A stretch of 64,000 bases of DNA from contig JARGSG010000184.1 in NCBI GenBank assembly GCA_030374805.1, forward strand, positions 248,001 to 312,000, given 5' to 3'. The notes under the pieces were generated by a model that searched no databases, was not told the DNA's origin, and worked only from the letters and a program-made list of their open reading frames with translations. Of this stretch, positions 30,883-40,276 are shown piece after piece (position 1 is the stretch's first letter; each line of letters begins with the position of its first letter). This DNA is from Gracilaria gracilis (taxonomy: Eukaryota > Rhodophyta > Florideophyceae > Gracilariales > Gracilariaceae). Position numbers and translations under genes: made by a program.

Positions 30883-31974
30883 TCATCCAAGAATTCCCTT
30901 AGTCCATTCATACGCGAGCAGAGTGACGGCGTTAGCAGGGAAAGCTCGTGCGAGGCAAGGGCCAATACCTTTGTATAACCCTCTTACTCCTTCAGCCCTC
31001 ACCACCTTGCGAACGCAGTCGAGGAAACCGTTATACTTTGGATTGGTTTCACTGTCAGTTTGAATCAATGTCTTGCACAGATCCATAGGATAGCAAGGCA
31101 TCCAAAATGCTGAAGCCACAACAGAAATAAGCCTATTGGTCAGTTACTCTATGCTTGTCAAGAAGAGCAAATACAAAGTAGAAACAGCCACTTACCCAGT
31201 CCTGCCATACCACCGGCAAACAGATGATGCCACGAGGTCAGGTCCTTCATAGTGCCACCTTCAGGAATCAAACATCTTTGGGTACCCACATAGGTCATAA
31301 AGTACAACGCATTTCCCGGAAGCTCGCGAACCAAGGTGGCCTGCATACCCGTAAACAAGCCACTCATGCCTCTGTTAGCAACAACCTGTCTCGTACAGTC
31401 AATAGCGCCCGCAAAAGCGCCCGGCTGCGCTTGAAGTCTACACTTGACAAGCTCAGTAGGACAGGCGACAAAGCTAACAGCCGCGCCAGCACCGACGCCC
31501 GCCAAGCCAATCTCGGGGATGGACAATTGATCCTCTGATCTTCCCCTGCCGAGCACTCGTCTCATGGTGCCATTCGCGGCAAACAGGGTGGCGTTGAACA
31601 CGGCGACGAACGGAAGCGGTGCTTGAATGCCTGCAAACAACCCACGTACGCCTTCTCGCGAGACGACCTTTCTAACGACGTCCATGGCACCCGTGTATAT
31701 GGGTGGCTCACCAGGCTTGGGTGGCTTCATGCTTTGCAGCTTAACCTTGACGGTATCGAACGGATGGCCGACGCATATCTACAAAGAACAGAACGTGTGA
31801 GCATGGAGACAAACAAGCACAGAAACCGGAAGGCAATGCGAAGAATGAATGATGTGGTGAACTCACCTGTGCAGTTCCGCCGATGGTACCAGCAAACAAC
31901 TCCTTGGCGACCGCCAGGGAAGGCGGCGAAGCCGGAGAGTTAGCAACCAGTTTGTCCTCCTGCTGCGCGGTCAT
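30883..31974 (-). CDS. Mitochondrial carrier of the BOU / carnitine-acylcarnitine-carrier-like group, two introns
   Basis: Three exons are inferred: 31974-31867, 31778-31196 and 31109-30883, with introns of 88 nt (GTGAGT...TTGTAG) and 86 nt (GTAAGT...CTTCAG). The joined protein is 305 residues, the standard carrier length, with three ~100-residue repeats. The introns rebuild conserved motifs: GTIGGTAQ-ICVGHPFDTVKVKLQ at the first (PxDxxKxxLQ signature) and AGGMAGL-A-FWMPCYPMDLCKT at the second. The middle repeat has ACPTELVKCRLQAQ. The C-terminal PCLARAFPANAVTLLAYE matches plant BOU (A BOUT DE SOUFFLE), a mitochondrial glutamate carrier needed in photorespiration, as well as animal SLC25A20/29. 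The substrate cannot be fixed from sequence. Alternative acceptors at the second intron break the frame. Confidence 0.92.
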
Positions 31975-32385
31975 CTCGTCAAGAAGAACGCCACAAACAA
32001 TAAACACACTTTAAAAATAACCGCCACGTTCTACTCAACACAACGCCGTCAAGCCGTCGCACCCACCACACCAAAAAGCGTCAGTACATTCGAAGGAAGA
32101 AACGAGACGAAGGTGATGGCCAGCGCAAACAAACTTTAAAAGCAGCAGCCTAAAGCGACAAACGCGCCACGACGAGCAAGCGCCACGCCGCCCGCGTCCA
32201 CCACGCGCCACAATTTCTGGCCACGCCTCCGCGCGCGCCGCAACATCCAACACGCGCCGCACACGTTGCACACAACAAAACACGAACACCTCCGCCGTTC
32301 ATTTTCCATCTGCGCAATGCGTCCGCGCCCACGCCAGCGTCGCACGTCATCGGCGCGTGCGACCAACTTCCACCGCGCGCCGCTT
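31975..32385. other. Intergenic, CGCG-rich; left edge of the GC-rich block
   Basis: Contains the carrier promoter and the ORP 3' flank, both genes being on the minus strand. Frames on both strands are Arg/Ala/Cys-rich and mutually overlapping, as expected of CG-rich non-coding DNA. Confidence 0.4.
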
Positions 32386-33825
32386 TCACGCCTTGTTGCG
32401 ACTTCTCGCCAGAAGTTTTCTTCTCATTCCCACGCGTCCCTTGGCGTCACCCGCCTCCACGTCCTTCATCAGCTCGGCATGCATTTGCCTCATCAAGTCG
32501 CCCGATCTCAAACCCTCCACTTCGTGCGGCTGTAGCATCAGCTTGACCAGTTGTTGTTTCCGTAGTTCCGGTCGAAGTTGGTATCCGTCGCCGTCATCGC
32601 GGTCCACAAAATAGCGGTAGTTCCACGCCAGTCCAGCAGCGATTCGTTCCTTCTTGAGCCGCCGCTGATGGTCTTCCACCTTGCGCTTCTGCGCGTTTGC
32701 CTGAGCTGTGTCTGCGTTGTTAATTGCCGCCGAGCACTCTGCCCAAACACGTGTGCTGTACGAAGGCTCTTCGTCCTCCAGCGGCGGGTAGACGGCTACC
32801 ATAGACTTTTCAGCAACCACTGCGTCGTAGTCGAATAGCACGCGTTGCTGCTTGCTCTTCGTGCAGGTGATATTCACCTTATTGTCCCAGTGTCCATCAA
32901 TGGTATACAAAGTTTCTTCGCTTGCAAGTTTGAAAACTCGACCGCTGATGGCGTTCATGTCCACGCGTGAGTTGAGGTGGCCCTTCGCGCGGTGGAACTC
33001 AATCTCGGCGCCCAGTCCCGTGCGTTTGCAGGTGAAGGTGGAAGTTCCGTTGAACTCGAGCCGTTGTCGGCCAGCAAGAAAACCACTCATATACACATAA
33101 GGGCGCGTGATAACGTACTGCTCATCCTCGTAGCGAGAGAGTTCGATGCGGATCTCGCCTTTGAGCTTCACCTCCAGACTGTTGCCCCAGAAACGGGGCT
33201 CCGGCGCGGTGTGCGACTCGAGCTGAAAGCCAAGCGTGTCGTTGTGCAGGTGCAGCGCGGTGATGGGCGGGTGATGCGAAACCTGTTCGGCCACCAGTAG
33301 CGTCTCGCCGGCGTTGGCTTTGTGCACGAAGGCGCAGCGATACACCTCGCCCAACACGGGGTTGTACGGCTTCTTGCCGAAGCGCTCCTTGGCCAGCCCC
33401 GACAGGTTGAAGCGAATGATATTGAGCATGCGCGCGTCCGCATCGTCACAGCTGCACAAGTCCTGCAGCAGTTCGCCGCGCTGCATGGACTTTTTCGCCT
33501 TCTCCAGCGTGGAGACGGGGTCCAGAATGCTGGCAGGCAGGTTGATATTGGTGACATCGGCGCCGGGCTTGACACTGGTGAGCACCTCCTTGGCGAGCTT
33601 GAAGAGCGAGAGCTCGGCGTCGGGCGGCGGCTGCGGCGACGCCAACGGCTGCAGACGCGAGTAACGCACGGGGATCATTGGGGGTGGGCGCGGCGACGAG
33701 CGGTCCGAGGACGAGAGCGTGTCCCTGGCGTCGAAGTACGCGTCCTCGTCGGAGATGAAGTCGACGGCGAGCAAGGGCGGGCTGGGCGGTGTGAGAGGCG
33801 GCGACATTTTGAGCGCGCTCTGCAT
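32386..33825 (-). CDS. Oxysterol-binding protein-related protein (ORP)
   Basis: ORPs move sterols or phosphatidylserine against PI4P at membrane contact sites. From the ATG at 33825 the product is 479 residues and consists of a short Ser/Pro-rich N-terminus and one OSBP lipid-binding domain. Landmarks: NINLPASILDPVSTLEKAKKSMQRGELL (lid and start of the barrel), MLNIIRFNLSGL, KPYNPVLGEVYRC, the family fingerprint EQVSHHPPITALH (~residue 190), YVYMSGFLAGRQRLEFNG, and the C-terminal DDGDGYQLRPELRKQQ. There is no PH domain, FFAT motif or ankyrin repeat, so it is a short ORP like yeast Osh4. A TTG ten codons upstream is in frame but an unlikely start. The gene is strongly GC-biased at third positions, like its neighbours in the 32-41 kb block. 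Confidence 0.93.
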   Translation of the reverse strand: MQSALKMSPPLTPPSPPLLAVDFISDEDAYFDARDTLSSSDRSSPRPPPMIPVRYSRLQPLASPQPPPDAELSLFKLAKEVLTSVKPGADVTNINLPASILDPVSTLEKAKKSMQRGELLQDLCSCDDADARMLNIIRFNLSGLAKERFGKKPYNPVLGEVYRCAFVHKANAGETLLVAEQVSHHPPITALHLHNDTLGFQLESHTAPEPRFWGNSLEVKLKGEIRIELSRYEDEQYVITRPYVYMSGFLAGRQRLEFNGTSTFTCKRTGLGAEIEFHRAKGHLNSRVDMNAISGRVFKLASEETLYTIDGHWDNKVNITCTKSKQQRVLFDYDAVVAEKSMVAVYPPLEDEEPSYSTRVWAECSAAINNADTAQANAQKRKVEDHQRRLKKERIAAGLAWNYRYFVDRDDGDGYQLRPELRKQQLVKLMLQPHEVEGLRSGDLMRQMHAELMKDVEAGDAKGRVGMRRKLLARSRNKA

Positions 33826-34470
33826 GGCCTTGTCGGCGCAGCGGCCTGGCGGCAAGCGTCGTCAACACCGACGCCACCTGTGCGCCGCGCCCCACGAAGA
33901 AGCGGCGCGCGTCGTGCCACCGCGCAGCACGGCGCCCCTCGCGCAGCTCTACACCACATGACCAGTCAGAGTGCACCAGCGTGTCAAGCGCTGCGCTGCG
34001 CGCCGCCGTCGCGTGGACACGCGTCACGCGTGGCGCTGCTGGCCACGTGCGAAAGCAGAGCGTGTAAGTGCTAATGGAAGCGGCGAGCACGAGCATCAGA
34101 AAGCATCAGCATGGCGTGGCAGCCGGTCACGCTGACAGCGCGCCGCGCGGCTTTCACTTTCGCTCGCGAGCTGTACGCGCCGCGCGTTGAATGCAACGCG
34201 CAGCCGCGTGCACAAAAGTGCCGTTTGGCCACGCGTCCTGCGCTCCCGCTGCCACCGTCGCGAGCTTTCGCCTCGCGCCCGCTTGTCGCCCGCGACCCCT
34301 CCGTTCCGTTTGCGCTTCGTCGTCGTCGTCGTCACCTTCGTGCTCTTCTTCTTCTTCTTCTTCTTCTTGCTTGGCCGTATCTGCTGCGCTACGCTCGCGC
34401 TTGTGTCGTGTGCCGCCGTTGCTCCCGTCGGCCGGCCGTTTGTTAGCTGCTGCGCGCGCTGACTGTCGCC
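33826..34470. promoter_or_regulatory. Divergent promoter region ORP / hairpin-membrane protein, CGCG-rich
   Basis: A 645 bp interval between two divergent start codons. It has many CGCG tetranucleotides and a (CTT)n run of about 24 bases at 34346-34370. The long minus-strand frame through it (to 34803) is an Arg-rich mirror of the plus-strand gene and the CTT run, and is not called. Confidence 0.45.
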
Positions 34471-35736
34471 ATGGCGCTTGGCGGCGCGGCGCGCCCGTTG
34501 TTGGTCCCCGCTGCTGACGTGCTCGCTAAGAACTGGCGCACGTACGATGGCTCTCACGGAAATCGTGAAGGCGCGCGTGCGCAGCCATCTTCGTCCTCCA
34601 CGCTGTTCATGAGCATTGATGCCATCACTGAGAGCGACGCGGGCGCGCGCAACTCCCTGGTGCGCTTCCGAGCCGCCAAGCCCGATTCGAAGCCCAATCC
34701 AATCGCGCTCTTGTTCGCGCGTCTGTTCTCCGGCGCCGGCAAGGCGCAGTCGTCTGACGAGCCTCACGCGCCTGACAAATCGCCGCTGCTTGCAAAGTTG
34801 CACAAATTGTGGCCCCCGCTGGAGAAGGCATCTGCGATTGCGTCCAGATTACCGGACCCTACCGTTCTGTTTCTTGCATTGGTGCTCGCCGTGCTACTCA
34901 TCAACCGATATCGTCCGCACTGGTTTCAGTCTATCCTCGTCAAGATTGCGGTCATTCTGTCCTTTCTGCCGTTGTTTGCGCTTGCGCTGCTGTGGCGAAA
35001 GACCGAGCTGTTCGCTCAGCTCCGAGAGGGTCGGAATCCGCTCTCACACCCAGCCGAGCACATGCTGGACGACCTGGAAGCCGAGCTCAAAGCGCGTGAA
35101 GACAATGTCAAAAAGGCGCAGAACACGCTCAACGCCAACCGCTCCAAGCTGGACGCGCTACGAAAGGAGCTGGCAAAGGATCCCAACGCCGCCGATGCGA
35201 ACGCCATCATTGTGCCGTCGCGAAAGGCAGCCTCTATGATTGCGGCCGGTGCGCTGGGTGCGGGGTATGACGCGGAGGCGGCGCATGCGGTGGAGGCGCG
35301 TCGCCGAGAGGAGAGTGTAAAGAAGAGTCGTGAGGAGTGGCTACAAAAGGCGGAGGAGGTTGAAAATAATGCGGGGCAGACAGAGGAAAGCGTCAAACTG
35401 TTACAACATCATGCCAGTACTGCGTACTCCAAACGCACGCGCGAAATTAAGACGCGCTCTGCGTCGGGCCGACCGAGCGAGAGGCTGAGGGCGTTGAAGA
35501 AGGCGCCGTTTAGTAGTCTTTCCAATCGACAGACGGCGGATGATGGTGGCTCGCCCGTGGAAAGGTTGAGCGAACGTACAGCCACGAGTAATGCTCACTC
35601 GACGGCGAGCAGCAGAAGGTGGAGCCTGTTCCGAAGGAGGCGTAGGAGGACCACTGTGTCTAGTCCGGATGGCGGTGCAATGTCGCTGACGTCGACGCCT
35701 CGCATCACGGCGGAGTCGGCTGACGACCGTCGTTGA
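34471..35736 (+). CDS. Membrane-hairpin plus coiled-coil protein of unknown function
   Basis: The 421-residue product begins with a ~120-residue disordered region. Two closely spaced hydrophobic segments follow at about 130-148 (TVLFLALVLAVLLI) and 158-174 (ILVKIAVILSFLPLFALALLW), with only RYRPHWFQS between them. Next comes a charged coiled coil (~185-235, EHMLDDLEAELKAREDNVKK), another helical region (~265-320), and a basic Ser/Arg-rich tail ending after RRWSLFRRRRRRTT. The two helices with a short loop suggest a reticulon-like hairpin or a pair of spans that puts both ends in the cytosol. I do not recognise a family. A second in-frame Met (MSIDAITES, ~47) could be the real start. Confidence 0.7.
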   Translation: MALGGAARPLLVPAADVLAKNWRTYDGSHGNREGARAQPSSSSTLFMSIDAITESDAGARNSLVRFRAAKPDSKPNPIALLFARLFSGAGKAQSSDEPHAPDKSPLLAKLHKLWPPLEKASAIASRLPDPTVLFLALVLAVLLINRYRPHWFQSILVKIAVILSFLPLFALALLWRKTELFAQLREGRNPLSHPAEHMLDDLEAELKAREDNVKKAQNTLNANRSKLDALRKELAKDPNAADANAIIVPSRKAASMIAAGALGAGYDAEAAHAVEARRREESVKKSREEWLQKAEEVENNAGQTEESVKLLQHHASTAYSKRTREIKTRSASGRPSERLRALKKAPFSSLSNRQTADDGGSPVERLSERTATSNAHSTASSRRWSLFRRRRRRTTVSSPDGGAMSLTSTPRITAESADDRR

Positions 35737-36894
35737 TTTGTGTATTGATACTTGAGTGAGAGGTGATTGCTGCGTTCTGTTTTTTTTCCCCCTTGCACTG
35801 TTTTCGAGCATGTTGCCCACTCATGGCGTTTGTAAATGTTTAAAGAGATCTTGTGCGGCATTTGTTGTCGATGACAAAAGGTTTGGCGAGGGTTGAAAGA
35901 GAGGCGACACGTGACGAGATCTGCGACTGAGGGCAAGAGACTGACAGTTGATGAGGCACGACTGAAACGCGAAATGACCGTTCGGTGAGGGGAGCATGTT
36001 CAAAAGTGGTGGCGGGAGAGAGGAGAGGCCGAAGGGGGCTGGCGCAGCAATTGCGTAGGGCGGCGTACATGGAAGTGCAGTCGCCAATGAAAATGATCGG
36101 TCGAGCACTGACGCGGCGCATGTCCGTGTGGGGGCGCGTCAGCTGCATTGTTTTCACGTGTGGCAGTTGTTTTTATACGCTGTTGCTTGTTGATACGCCG
36201 CTGTTAACAAGGCCAACTGCAGCGCATTGACAATTCTCGTGCTGTTTAACGCTACTGATAGGCAACTGATGTGCGTCGCAACTGGATCAATTGGCTTGCT
36301 GTACTATCGCACCACGTTGTAAAGCTTGCCACACCACGGCGTGATGCCGGAGCGCCCTTGCGCAAGGCGCGGCGTTCCATCTCGCGCGCGCAACACAGAA
36401 CACTACAACAACTGCGGTACCGTCGTACAGCAGCAGCGGCGGCGCTCCAACCGCTGCGTGGAAGTTCACACAGCGGCGGCGACCTGGTCCACGCGCGCAC
36501 AACTCCCACACGTCGCCAACGGCGCAGCGGATATGTGCTCCACCGCTGGGCGCCGCTCGCAAAGCCGCGCCGCAAATGGCGCATGCGCCAGCGGAGAGTG
36601 CCACTCGCTGCTCCCACGCGCAGTTCCACCGCGCGCGTGCGCCCAATTTTCAGCGCGTGCCGCGCGGCCGGCTGCATGCCACACACGCACAGCGCTCCTC
36701 CCTCACGCGCATCCAATCAAGCCGCTCCACCGCGCGCGCGCCCATTGCGCGAGCATCGCGCGCAATCGCACCCGCCCCCGGTGGGTGACCACTCAGGCGG
36801 CGCGTGCTTCAATCCGCTTCGCTAACCAACGCGCCCCCCCCCCCCGCCCCCGACACCTTCGTCGTCGTCTCTCTCCGCGCGCCACACTCGCACA
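35737..36894. promoter_or_regulatory. Intergenic and upstream region of the second MFS gene, extremely CGCG-rich
   Basis: The first part is the 3' flank of the preceding gene, with a T8 run near 35782. From ~36330 the DNA becomes dense in CGCG and CGCGCGCG (for example near 36735). A C12 run sits at ~36833-36844, about 50 bases before the start codon. Six overlapping long frames on both strands show the lack of stop codons caused by high CG content, not genes. Confidence 0.45.
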
Positions 36895-37287
36895 ATGTCT
36901 TCCGCCGAGGAAGGTCGTCTTCCCTCGCGCGCCGCGCGTCCGTCGCCGTCGCGCGCCATAGCCATTCCCACCGACGACGACGACCACTTCGAAATCTGGG
37001 CGCAATCGCCGGGAGCCGAGTCATACGTCGCCAACAGCGAGTCATGGCGACCTATGCCGCCGCCCATGCTCGCGTCCTCCCTGGACACCAGTACACGATT
37101 TCGACCCAGCTTGGCCACGCGCCCCGATTTCTACGACCGTAGCCCGAGCGTTAGTACTGTCGGAAGTCGCAACAGTAGCTCCGCACAGCTGCCTCAGCTG
37201 CCGCCGCTCGCGCTTGAGCCTTCTACCGTGTACGGCGCGGCGCAAACGGCGGCGCCGGCTGTCAAGCTGCCGCCTACGCTGCTTGTT

Positions 37288-37328
<41 letters not shown>

Positions 37329-39027
37329 TTCGTCGCGACGTGCTCACCGTGGCGCGCGGCGTCGGCATGCCGCTGGTCGTGCTTCTAGTGCGGGTGCGTT
37401 TGCGCCCATCAAGGCCAAGTTGGTCAAGATGATGGTGCATATACGCCAATTAGAAGAGGCTCCGCGTGAGCTGTGGTTGATATTTGCTATGAAGTTTCTG
37501 TCCAGTTATGCGTACTTCTCGCTGTCGTTGGTGCTGACCATCTTCTTGACGGACGAGTTTGGCATGTCGGACACGGCTGCTGGCTGGGCGTACGGCGCCT
37601 ATGGCGTGATGAGCACGTTTTTCGGCTTGTTGTGTGGTTGGTTTATCGATTACTTGGGCGTGAGGGCGTCGCTTTTGGTCGGTGCTTTGATTGGTTCTTT
37701 GTCGCGTTTCGTCATGGCCGTCACTTTGTCGCGACATACGGCCGTGCTGATGTTGTACTCGTTCCTACCGTTTGCAGAGTGTCTGGGTATACCCATCATG
37801 ACCATCGGTATAAAGCGGTACACCAACGCGCACAATCGCACGTTTGCATTCTCGTTGTTCTACTCCATGATGAACGTGGCGGCGCTGTGCGCGGGGCCGC
37901 TCGTGGACGTGGCGAGAAGTCTGTTTGACAGCGGCGTGACCATCAACTTGCATTCGTGGGGGCAGATCAAGATGTCCGGCTTGCGGTTGGTGATTCTCAG
38001 CAGCGCTGTCTCCACCGCCATGATGGTGCTGGTGGCTCTGGTAGGCATCCGAGAAGTGCACGTGGACGAAAGTGGAACGGTTCAAGAGTTCACGCCGAAC
38101 CGAGAAAGCCCGCTGTCGCAAACCAGGGAAGTGTTGAAAGACCCCGCGTTCTGGCGACTAAGTCTGTTCACGCTGCTGTTGATCGGGGTGCGGCTGGTAT
38201 TCCGTCACCTGGACGCAACGATGCCCAAGTACTTGACTAGGGAGTTTGGACGCGATGCGCCGTTCGGTATGATATACGCGATTAACCCGTTTCTGATCAT
38301 CTTCCTGGTACCGATAGTGGGGCTTCTCACGCGGCGAATTGAGTCGTTTCCAATGATTGTTTTCGGGAGCTTCATCGCGGCCGCAAGCCCGTTCTGGGTC
38401 GCGTTGAGACAGAGCTACTTTGGGGTGGTGATGTTCATGGTGACGTTAAGTATTGGCGAAGCGATTTACTCGCCGCGCGTGTACGAGTATACGATGGAGG
38501 TGAGCGCACACGGCTCCGAGGGCATTTATTCGAGCCTGTCGTCGGCGCCGCTGTTCTCGGTGAAGTTGGTGGTGGGCGGGATGTCCGGTTGGTTGCTGAG
38601 CACGTTCATGCCGGTCGGAGGCCCGTATCACGGCACGGTGATCTGGACGATCATCGGGGTGACCAGCATGACGTCACCAGTGTTGATGTGTCTGCTGCGC
38701 GAGTATATCTCGCCGTCGAACGAGTATGAAAGCGGGAGAGAGGATGAGAATGGGGTGGAACGAGAGGAGGTGGCAGTGAAGGGAAGGGACATGCAAGCGT
38801 TGCCGATGGTGTCGGCGGCTCGACCGCCGTCGGGTCGGTCGGCGGCCGTGACGATCAATAGGAGCTTTAATGGGTTGGACAACGAGGAGGACGAGGAGGG
38901 GTTGTTGCTGCCGTCGTCGTACAGGGGACGGTCGGTGGGGTCGTTTCCGGCGTCGAGCCCGCGGTCGGGCAGATCAAGTTGGGCGGCGGGTGACACGCCA
39001 CAGGCGAATGGCGAGCTGGGCACATGA
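36895..39027 (+). CDS. Major facilitator superfamily transporter with Pro-rich N-terminal extension
   Basis: The 710-residue protein has a ~190-residue cytosolic N-terminus that includes a run of about fifteen prolines (residues ~132-146), a twelve-helix MFS body, and a ~110-residue acidic/Ser-rich tail. The body begins at APRELWLIFAMKFLSSYAYFSLSLVL. Its helix 2-3 loop reads CGWFIDYLGVRASLLVG, a recognisable G-x-x-x-D-x-x-G-x-R version of the MFS motif. The second half has PKYLTREFG and the long spans ending in SPVLMCLLREYI. I cannot assign a substrate; peptide-, nitrate- and sugar-type subfamily motifs are not evident. It is unrelated in detail to the Spinster-like carrier at 10.4 kb. One exon, strongly GC-biased. 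Confidence 0.85.
37286..37330 (+). repeat. (CCG)n trinucleotide run coding for polyproline
   Basis: About fourteen consecutive CCG/GCC-type triplets inside the MFS gene encode the polyproline stretch. Nearly all prolines use one codon, so the run is likely a recent slippage expansion and may vary in length between strains. Confidence 0.8.
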
Positions 39028-39604
39028 GCGTACTTGTTGTGCTACTCCGGGGCTGTTTGTGCGAGGCGCGCGCGTGCGTGGGTGAAGAAGCAACGGTGCA
39101 AAGAGTTGTGGCAGGCAGCTGCTGCCATCAGCGCCTGCCTGGACAGTCGACGTCAGCAGCGCGCGGCGCGCCATCTCTCGCGCGCCATCATCTCTCGCGG
39201 CGCGAGCGAGAGCCGCCGCAGTCGAGCAACTTGATGTATCTACACGGTACTCGGGCACTGGCGGCCGCGGTGTGTAAGGTGCGGCGAACGACGGCGTGCC
39301 ATAACCAAATTCGGGCGCCAAAACGGCTACGTAAGCAACAGTTTGGCGAGCGCGCGCTCGCTGAGCCGCCTGCCCGAAAAGCATGAGACGCGCGCTTGCT
39401 GCCCCTTGCCAGCGCGCCGTCTTCCCGCCCGTCGCTTGCGTTACGTTGCGCGCGCCCGCCATTTTATAAACACGCGCCGCGCCGCCCGCCACGGCTTGCG
39501 CTTCTCGCCGTCGCCCTTCTTCCCCTTCATTCGGCCTCCTCCTAACTAACCACCTCCCCCTCCTCCTCTCACTCCTAACTACAGTACCACCTCTACCTTC
39601 CAAT
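39028..39604. other. Intergenic, CGCG-rich
   Basis: A 577 bp interval between two plus-strand genes. It is dense in CGCG and GCGCGC. The last 100 bases before 39605 are pyrimidine-rich (CCTCCCCCTCCTCCTCT), a pattern suited to a 5' UTR. A long minus-strand frame here is judged a composition artefact. Confidence 0.4.
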
Positions 39605-40276
39605 ATGACTCACGTTCCAGACAACTCGCCGCACCACTCACCTTCCAGCGTCGCGCGCGCGTCGCCGACGCCGCCACCGCGTCCCACGCGCTCGTCGCGC
39701 TCGTCGCGCTCGTCGCGCTCGTCGCGCTCGCATCGTTCGCAGCGTCAGCACCACCGCCAAACGCGCCAACTGCGCGTAGCGCCGCGCCGCAGCGACGCGC
39801 CGCTGTCGCTCACACACTCGCTGCCGCGCGCCACAGCCGATGCAAGCAGCCCAACGCAGTCGGCCGCGCGCGAACTCACGGAGATAGCCAGCTTCTTCAG
39901 CACGTTGATGCCGGTGTTACGGCCGGCGCGACCGCCCGCGCTGCCGCGCTCGCGCAGCGAGTACTTGGACTTGCGACGCGTTGAGCACAAGCGCGTCACT
40001 AGGAGCGTCTCTTTTGCGGAGCAGTTGACCAGCGTGCAGCGCGCGGCGCAGCGCGCGGATGAGCAGCCGCTCCATGGTAAGCATGATGCTCTGCTTTCGC
40101 CTTGTACTTCTGCCGATGAACAGGAGAGTGTCAAGTCGCAGTGCACGGATGCTTCGGAGGATGCTCAGGTCGAGAAGAGCGCTGCTGTGCAGAGGAGCAC
40201 TTCGTTTAACTCGCTTTTAGTGGATCATGTGCTCAAGATGTGCAGTAATGCATTTGATAGTTCACCTTCGTCATGA
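39605..40276 (+). CDS. Ser/Arg-rich small protein of unknown function
   Basis: The 223-residue product begins with Pro/Ser-rich sequence, then four to five repeats of the tripeptide RSS/RSH. A His/Gln/Arg-rich stretch and a segment with a plausible helix (ELTEIASFFSTLMPVLRP, ~95-112) follow. Two short motifs resemble each other: TRSVSFAEQLTSV (~138) and QRSTSFNSLLVDHVLKMC (~200), each an R-S-x-S-F core that could be a basophilic kinase or 14-3-3 site. No enzyme domain is seen. A real gene is supported by a pyrimidine-rich leader, codon bias like its neighbours, and an amphipathic C-terminus, but function is unknown. Confidence 0.55.
   Translation: MTHVPDNSPHHSPSSVARASPTPPPRPTRSSRSSRSSRSSRSHRSQRQHHRQTRQLRVAPRRSDAPLSLTHSLPRATADASSPTQSAARELTEIASFFSTLMPVLRPARPPALPRSRSEYLDLRRVEHKRVTRSVSFAEQLTSVQRAAQRADEQPLHGKHDALLSPCTSADEQESVKSQCTDASEDAQVEKSAAVQRSTSFNSLLVDHVLKMCSNAFDSSPSS
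39686..39730 (+). repeat. Tandem TCGTCGCGC nonamer repeat
   Basis: About four to five direct copies of a nine-base unit coding Ser-Ser-Arg. The perfect codon identity between copies points to recent expansion. Confidence 0.8.

Noticed and set aside
34096..34803. 235-codon minus-strand frame rich in Arg and with a lysine run
   Set aside because: It is opposite a CTT repeat and the 5' part of the hairpin protein gene, and its composition is that expected from CG-rich DNA without stop codons.
36252..36961. Several long overlapping frames on both strands
   Set aside because: They overlap each other in multiple phases and are Arg/Ala/Cys/His-rich; high CGCG content explains the lack of stops.
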